Positions 59,391 to 64,000 of a stretch of DNA of 64,000 nucleotides are shown here, piece after piece. This DNA comes from Neisseria weixii (lineage in GTDB: Bacteria > Pseudomonadota > Gammaproteobacteria > Burkholderiales > Neisseriaceae): positions 1,364,001 through 1,428,000 of the forward strand of contig NZ_CP023429.1 of assembly GCF_002327085.1 (NCBI RefSeq), written 5' to 3'. Position 1 is the first letter of the stretch; each line of letters begins with the position of its first letter. A program made the translations under genes and the position numbers. The notes beneath the pieces were generated by a model. The model was given only the letters and a program-made list of their open reading frames with translations, had not been told where the DNA came from and made no database searches.

Positions 59391-60068
59391 TTAGTCCATC
59401 AACCCCGCCTGCCGCATAGAATAAGCTTCCCGCGCGGTAACTACAAAATGATCCAGCAGCCAAATATCCACCAAATTCAGCGCCTGCGCCAATCTTTTGG
59501 TGAACTGAATATCCGCTTCAGACGGCCTCGCGTGTCCGCCCGGATGGTTGTGGGCGATAATCAGACTGTCGGCGTATTCGTCAAGCGCCAGTTTGACAAT
59601 TTCACGGATATAAACCGTGTTTTCCGCCACCGTTCCGCGCGACAATTCGCGCACGGCAATCAGTTGGTTTTGACGATTGAGCAGCAAGGCTAAACTGACT
59701 TCAACTTTTTCGTGTCCTAAGTTAAGCCTCAAATAATCGCCGGCGGCTTGCGGATTACTCAGCGTCATGTTTTGCTGCAACTCTTCGCTTAAAATCCGCC
59801 GCCCGATTTCTTTCACTACCGCAAACTGGGTAAAGCTGGCCAAGCCCATGCCTTTATGCGCAGATAATGCGCGCGCTTCTGCACTCATCAGCTTGCCCAA
59901 GCTGCCGAATTGTTGCAGCAGATAACGCGCTAAATCCACCGCGCTCATACCGCGCGTGCCTACTCTAAGCAAAATCGCCAGCAATTCGGCGTCACTCAAT
60001 GCTGCTGCCCCGCGTGCCAATAATTTTTCACGCGGCCGTTCCCCTTCAGGCCATTCTTTAATACTCAT
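59391..60068 (-). CDS. radC: RadC (JAB/MPN domain) protein
   Basis: A 225 aa protein: N-terminal helix-hairpin-helix (SDAELLAILLRVGTRGMSAV), C-terminal JAMM domain with the metal motif HNHPGG...PSEAD (IIAHNHPGGHARPSEADI). The residue set is intact. Family members are linked with competence and DNA repair in some species but evidence is mixed. Single gene. Confidence 0.93.
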   Translation of the reverse strand: MSIKEWPEGERPREKLLARGAAALSDAELLAILLRVGTRGMSAVDLARYLLQQFGSLGKLMSAEARALSAHKGMGLASFTQFAVVKEIGRRILSEELQQNMTLSNPQAAGDYLRLNLGHEKVEVSLALLLNRQNQLIAVRELSRGTVAENTVYIREIVKLALDEYADSLIIAHNHPGGHARPSEADIQFTKRLAQALNLVDIWLLDHFVVTAREAYSMRQAGLMD

Positions 60069-60227
60069 ACAAACCTTTATAATAATTACTTTTATTATAG
60101 TTTTATACTATATTAATTTAAGGTAGTATCCAATCTTTCTTTATTCAAAATATAGAAATCATGGCGAATACGTTTGCTGTATACAACAATACCGTCTGAA
60201 ATCGGTTTCAGACGGCATGGATACATT

Positions 60228-61022
60228 TTAACTGCCTAATTTGCCATAAGCCTGATAATCACTCAAACGCAGCACACCCACGGTTTTACCGTCTTTTTGA
60301 TAAGGATAAAGCAAGACATAATGGCCATTTGCATGATCAAAACGCGACGCATTGGCGTGCTGCCGGAAAGCGGCATTTAAATAATCGCGCTCGGCTAAAT
60401 CGGCGGCATAAAGAAAATCGCTTTTACCGGCCGGTTGAGTTTTATCACCTAAATAAGCCATTTTATCAAGGCTTAAATTCAGTAATACCGGTTTACCGTT
60501 AATCTTATCGGGCACAATCAAGGAAACCTGATTAAACGAGCGGCCTTGCTTGTTCAGTAAGATCAAAATCTCTTTGGCCGTCTGAAATTGCTTGGGGGCA
60601 AAACGATAGCCGGCAAGCCATGCCACTTGTTGCTGATTATCCTGAATCAAGCTTTGCGCAGAATGCTCTAACAGCTGCTGCTTTTTCTGAATGGTCAGAT
60701 AATTGCCGCCGAATAAGATTGCTGCCAACAAAGGAAACACCAGCAATACGCCATGAATCAGTTTCTTACCGCCGACAACTGTTGCTTGCTGCCCGCGCTC
60801 GGCAATGCGCGTTAAGTTAGCCATGATATTCAACATCAATGCGCCGGCCATCAAAGCCAAAATACCCAAAATGCTCAAGCCAAACATACCGGTCATGTGT
60901 TCACGGAAAACTTTCAACCCGAACACTTCAATCAACACAAATGAAAACACCCAATACATCAACAACAATATCGAAATCAAGCCGATGATATTGCTGATTT
61001 TGACTATTTTTTTGAGTTCCAT
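60228..61022 (-). CDS. Membrane protein with periplasmic domain, unknown function
   Basis: From ATG 61022 (GGGAAGAGATG), a 264 aa protein: MELKKIVKISNIIGLISILL (TM1), MFGLSILGILALMAGALML (TM2) and KKLIHGVLLVFPLLAAILFG (TM3), then about 150 residues outside (IQKKQQLLEHSAQSLIQDNQ ... YVLLYPYQKDGKTVGVLRLS). The tail has a mixed alpha/beta look like a small sensor domain, but no HAMP or output module. No family recognised. Confidence 0.6.
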   Translation of the reverse strand: MELKKIVKISNIIGLISILLLMYWVFSFVLIEVFGLKVFREHMTGMFGLSILGILALMAGALMLNIMANLTRIAERGQQATVVGGKKLIHGVLLVFPLLAAILFGGNYLTIQKKQQLLEHSAQSLIQDNQQQVAWLAGYRFAPKQFQTAKEILILLNKQGRSFNQVSLIVPDKINGKPVLLNLSLDKMAYLGDKTQPAGKSDFLYAADLAERDYLNAAFRQHANASRFDHANGHYVLLYPYQKDGKTVGVLRLSDYQAYGKLGS

Positions 61023-61516
61023 CTCTTCCCTTCCATACTGCCATGATAATCTTCTCATGCTTATCTTAACAAAAAACTCAGGCCAAATATACTCTTAATA
61101 ATATGACCATTTTGCTTTCAGACGGCATTTCAGGCCGTCTGAAAATATCATCGGCTTAAATCAATCGGCTTTCCACCTTATCCCTTTTTTGCCGCTGAAT
61201 CACGGCGAATCTATTTAAATAAGCCGTTAACAAAAATTTAATATTGCCCCCAACCCACTTAGACTAATATAATGTTAAGTTCACTTGAAGTAAGTCTTTT
61301 CACGTCTTCAAAATTAAATAGTCTGCAAATCAGCCAGTTTATTTAATTTTGGGAACGTTGTTCCCCCCTTTCCCGCTGCCCGTGCGCTCTGCAAGCGTTT
61401 TCAGACGGCCTTTTTTTATGCCGTATGAAACGCCCTCCAGCAATCAAAACAGCTTTTTATCACCCATCGAAAATCCGTTTTGCCGGTACTCGTTTCAATT
61501 TTGGAGTATTGCCATT
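61023..61516. other. Intergenic region upstream of the pot operon
   Basis: 494 bp. Holds inverted DUS copies at about 61108-61145 and a promoter at 61244-61273. A frame open from 61349 into potA is read as non-coding leader; nothing else seen. Confidence 0.55.
61244..61273 (+). promoter_or_regulatory. Candidate promoter of the potA-potH-potI genes
   Basis: TTGCCC (61244-61249), 18 bp, TATAAT (61268-61273), about 243 bp upstream of the potA ATG, leaving a long leader. Confidence 0.45.
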
Positions 61517-62641
61517 ATGACCGCAACCACTGCGTCTTCTGCCAAACCTTATTTGCAAATCCAGGGTTTGGTGAAAAAGTTTGGTGACAATTACGCTGTC
61601 GATAACATCGACTTGGATATCTATCAACACGAAATCTTCGCCCTTTTGGGCAGCTCGGGCAGTGGCAAATCCACGCTGCTGCGTATGCTGGCGGGCATGG
61701 AAATCCCGAACCAGGGCAAAATTATTCTGGATAACCAAGATATTACCAAGCTCGCGCCGTATGACCGCCCGATTAATATGATGTTTCAAAGCTATGCCCT
61801 GTTCCCCCACATGACGGTTGAACAAAACATCGCTTTCGGTCTGAAACAAGACAAAATGCCCAAAGGCGAAATTGATGCGCGCGTAGAAGAAATGCTGCGC
61901 TTGGTGCAAATGACCAAATTTGCCAAACGCAAACCGCATCAGATGTCCGGCGGTCAGCAGCAGCGTATCGCCTTGGCACGCAGCTTGGCCAAGCGCCCGA
62001 AAATCCTGTTGCTTGACGAGCCTTTGGGCGCGCTCGATAAAAAACTGCGCCAGCAAACCCAATTGGAATTGGTAAACACACTGGAGCAAGTGGGCGTAAC
62101 CTGCATCATGGTGACGCACGACCAAGAAGAAGCCATGACCATGGCCACGCGCGTGGCCATTATGTCCGACGGCCAATTACAGCAGGTCGGCACGCCAAGC
62201 GATGTGTATGATTATCCAAACAGCCGCTTTACCGCTGAATTTATCGGCGAAACCAATATTTTCGAAGGCGTGGTAGTGGAAGACCATGCCGATTACGCGA
62301 TTATCCAATGCGAAGGCTTGGATAATCATGTGCGCATCGACCACGGTCTGGGCGGCCCTGCCGAGCAAGATTTATGGGTGAGTATTCGTCCGGAAGACAT
62401 CGATGTGTACAAAGACAAACCAGAGCATTTAGGCAATTACAACTGGGCGCAAGGCACAGTAAAAGAAATCGCCTACTTGGGCAGCTTTGCCATCTACCAC
62501 ATCCAATTGCCCAATGGCCGTGTGATTAAGAGCCAAGTGCCTGCGCCTTACTGGTACGTGCGTAACATCACACCGCCGACTTGGGACGAAACTGTTTACG
62601 TAAGCTGGCCTGAAAACCAACCTACGCCGTTGTTCCGATAA
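61517..62641 (+). CDS. potA: Spermidine/putrescine ABC transporter ATPase PotA/PotG
   Basis: A 374 aa ABC ATPase from ATG 61517 (GGAG upstream): Walker [10 protein letters not shown] ([18 protein letters not shown]), Q-loop MFQSYALFPHMTVEQN, signature MSGGQQQRIALARSL, Walker B ILLLDEPLGALD, H-loop MVTHDQEEAMTMA, and a C-terminal TOBE domain (LWVSIRPEDIDVYKDKPEHL). It energises polyamine import; the next genes are its permeases. Confidence 0.94.
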   Translation: MTATTASSAKPYLQIQGLVKKFGDNYAVDNIDLDIYQHEIFALLGSSGSGKSTLLRMLAGMEIPNQGKIILDNQDITKLAPYDRPINMMFQSYALFPHMTVEQNIAFGLKQDKMPKGEIDARVEEMLRLVQMTKFAKRKPHQMSGGQQQRIALARSLAKRPKILLLDEPLGALDKKLRQQTQLELVNTLEQVGVTCIMVTHDQEEAMTMATRVAIMSDGQLQQVGTPSDVYDYPNSRFTAEFIGETNIFEGVVVEDHADYAIIQCEGLDNHVRIDHGLGGPAEQDLWVSIRPEDIDVYKDKPEHLGNYNWAQGTVKEIAYLGSFAIYHIQLPNGRVIKSQVPAPYWYVRNITPPTWDETVYVSWPENQPTPLFR

Positions 62642-62656
62642 ACAAGGAATACCGCG

Positions 62657-63630
62657 ATGAATCTAATCCAATTAAAGAAAAAGCTGTTCCGCAAACCGGG
62701 GCAGCGCATGGTGATCGGCATCCCGTATCTGTGGCTGCTGGTGCTGTTTCTGATTCCGTTTGTGATTGTGCTGAAAATCAGCTTCGCCGAGCAGGAAATC
62801 GCCATTCCGCCGTTCACACCACTCACTACTTATGATGAAGATTTCCGCCGTCTGAATATTCTGCTTAGTTTCCAAAACTATGCGGATATTTTCCAGAATT
62901 TCTGGGCGACATTGGTCAATTGCTCAATCCGTTCAGTAACAATGGCGAAAACATTTATCTGCTGACTTATTGGTCTTCGATTAAAACCGCGTTGACAACA
63001 ACAATTATCTGTCTGCTCATCGGCTATCCTACAGCCTATGCCATTTCCCGCGCCAATCCGTCGATTCGCAACGGCTTGCTGCTGGCGATTATGTTGCCGT
63101 TTTGGACATCATTCCTGCTACGCGTTTACGCATGGATGGGCTTATTGGGACACAACGGCATTATCAACAACTTCTTGATGAAAAACGGCATCATCAGCCA
63201 GCCGCTGGATTTGTTCTACAATGCCTTTTCCCTAAATCTGGTGATGGTTTACGCTTACCTGCCGTTTATGATTCTGCCTTTGTACACACAATTGGTGAAA
63301 CTCGATGGCCGTTTGCTGGAAGCCGCTTCCGACTTAGGTGCCGGGCCGATTAAATCCTTTTTCACCATTACTCTGCCATTGTCGAAAACCGGCATTATCG
63401 CAGGCTCTATGCTGGTATTTGTACCGGCGGTCGGTGAATTTGTGATTCCGGAATTGGTCGGCGGCTCGGAAAACCTGATGATCGGTAAAGTATTGTGGCA
63501 GGCATTCTTCGACCAAAACAACTGGCCGCTGGCTTCTGCCGTTGCCGTGGTGATGGTGATTTTGCTGGTGATTCCGATTGCGCTGTATCAGCATTACGAC
63601 AACCGTCAAATTGAAGAAGGATCGAAATAA
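62657..63630 (+). CDS. potH: Polyamine ABC transporter permease PotH, one frameshift
   Basis: A 324 aa inner-membrane permease: MNLIQLKKKLFRKPGQRMVI, TM1 IGIPYLWLLVLFLIPFVIVL, then the binding-protein-dependent transport domain with six TM segments and the EAA loop (LLEAASDLGAGPIKSFFTIT). The frame breaks at GGG 62904-62906 (four G expected, giving FWGDIGQLLNPFSNNGENIY). Same one-base loss as elsewhere. 15 bp after potA; stop overlaps the potI start. Confidence 0.92.
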
Positions 63631-64000
63631 TGCATAAACAAAAATTATCTTGGTTCTTAAAGTTGATGCTGTTCATTTCATTGGCATTTTTGTATATCCC
63701 ACTGTTTGTGCTGGTGATTTACTCATTCAATGAATCCAAGCTGGTAACGGTTTGGGGCGGTTTTTCCACCAAATGGTACGCAGCCTTAATGCAAAACAGT
63801 ACCATTCTGGAAGCCGCTTGGTTGTCGCTGCGCATTGCCGTGGTTTCATCATTGGCCGCAGTGGTGCTCGGCACGCTGGCCGGCTATGCGATGGCGCGTA
63901 TTAAGCGTTTCCGTGGCAACACCTTGTTTGCGGGCATGGTTTCCGCGCCGATGGTGATGCCGGATGTGATTACCGGTTTGTCGATGTTGCTGCTGATTAT
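63630..64000 (+). CDS. potI: Polyamine ABC transporter permease PotI (cut by window edge)
   Basis: ATG 63630 overlaps the potH stop (TAATG). The visible 123 codons read MHKQKLSWFLKLMLFISLAF (TM1), YIPLFVLVIYSFNESKLVTV WGGFSTKWYAALMQNSTILE (typical PotC/PotI N-terminus), AAWLSLRIAVVSSLAAVVLG and further TM. Third gene of the transporter operon; a substrate-binding protein gene is not in the window. Confidence 0.92.
   Translation, partial: MHKQKLSWFLKLMLFISLAFLYIPLFVLVIYSFNESKLVTVWGGFSTKWYAALMQNSTILEAAWLSLRIAVVSSLAAVVLGTLAGYAMARIKRFRGNTLFAGMVSAPMVMPDVITGLSMLLLI

Noticed and set aside
61349..61516. N-terminal extension of potA
   Set aside because: The frame is open for 56 codons upstream but its peptide crosses a DUS (FRRPF from TTTTCAGACGGCCT) and lacks conservation; ATG 61517 has a good ribosome site and starts just before the ABC domain.

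Overview
This is a chromosomal window from a Neisseria species or close relative. The evidence is the 12-mer DNA uptake sequence AGGCCGTCTGAA (AG-DUS dialect, with fewer ATGCCGTCTGAA copies), present dozens of times and often as inverted pairs after genes, plus neisserial gene pairs such as bfrA-bfrB, earP-efp and a TfoX_C-TadA fusion. No Correia/NEMIS element was seen. The species cannot be fixed from the sequence.

Layout: 0-5 kb holds the start of rpoE, then tilS, accA, hslR and a porin-like gene. 5-15 kb holds recD, lolD-lolC, a small secreted protein, recR, a PpiD-like foldase, mog, mtnP, an AI-2E family permease and purM. 15-20 kb has a DUF3360-type permease with a divergent LysR regulator, an IS5-family (IS1106-like) element and a candidate structured RNA. 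20-29 kb has a class V aminotransferase, aroA, miaA, tadA, cytochrome b561, nnrD, a bile acid:Na+ symporter homologue and the two bacterioferritins. 29-43 kb has typA, corA, a thioesterase, metX-metW, a DUF945 protein, a GH13 alpha-amylase, kdsA, panD, cutA, a HAD phosphatase, hda and a DedA/YqaA-type protein. 43-50 kb has a CoA-transferase, grcA with an FNR site, earP-efp, rpe, an IS1016-like element and remnants. 50-64 kb has a YidB-like gene, ruvX, yqgE, a CreA-like lipoprotein, envC, ctpA, proS, ssrA (tmRNA), a DUF1841 gene, radC, a membrane protein and the polyamine importer genes potA-potH-potI (running off the end).

Two patterns cut across the region. First, seventeen single-base frameshifts fall in fourteen genes, most of them housekeeping. 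Nearly all look like one base missing from a short homopolymer, and adding it back gives full family length. This reads as assembly or sequencing error rather than biology, and I list each reconstructed gene as one CDS. Second, a family of 140-144 bp elements with GAGACCTTTGCAAA termini recurs at least seven times. It shares its ends with the 1.2 kb IS5-family element, and most copies abut a DUS. The IS copy itself looks decayed by A:T to G:C transitions, including loss of the catalytic Glu.

The gene content is mostly core metabolism: folate-independent tRNA modification (tilS, tadA, miaA), translation quality (efp/earP, typA, proS, ssrA), envelope assembly (lolCD, envC, ctpA, kdsA, accA), and iron storage. 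Accessory content is limited to insertion sequences, MITE-like elements and several uncharacterised membrane proteins.
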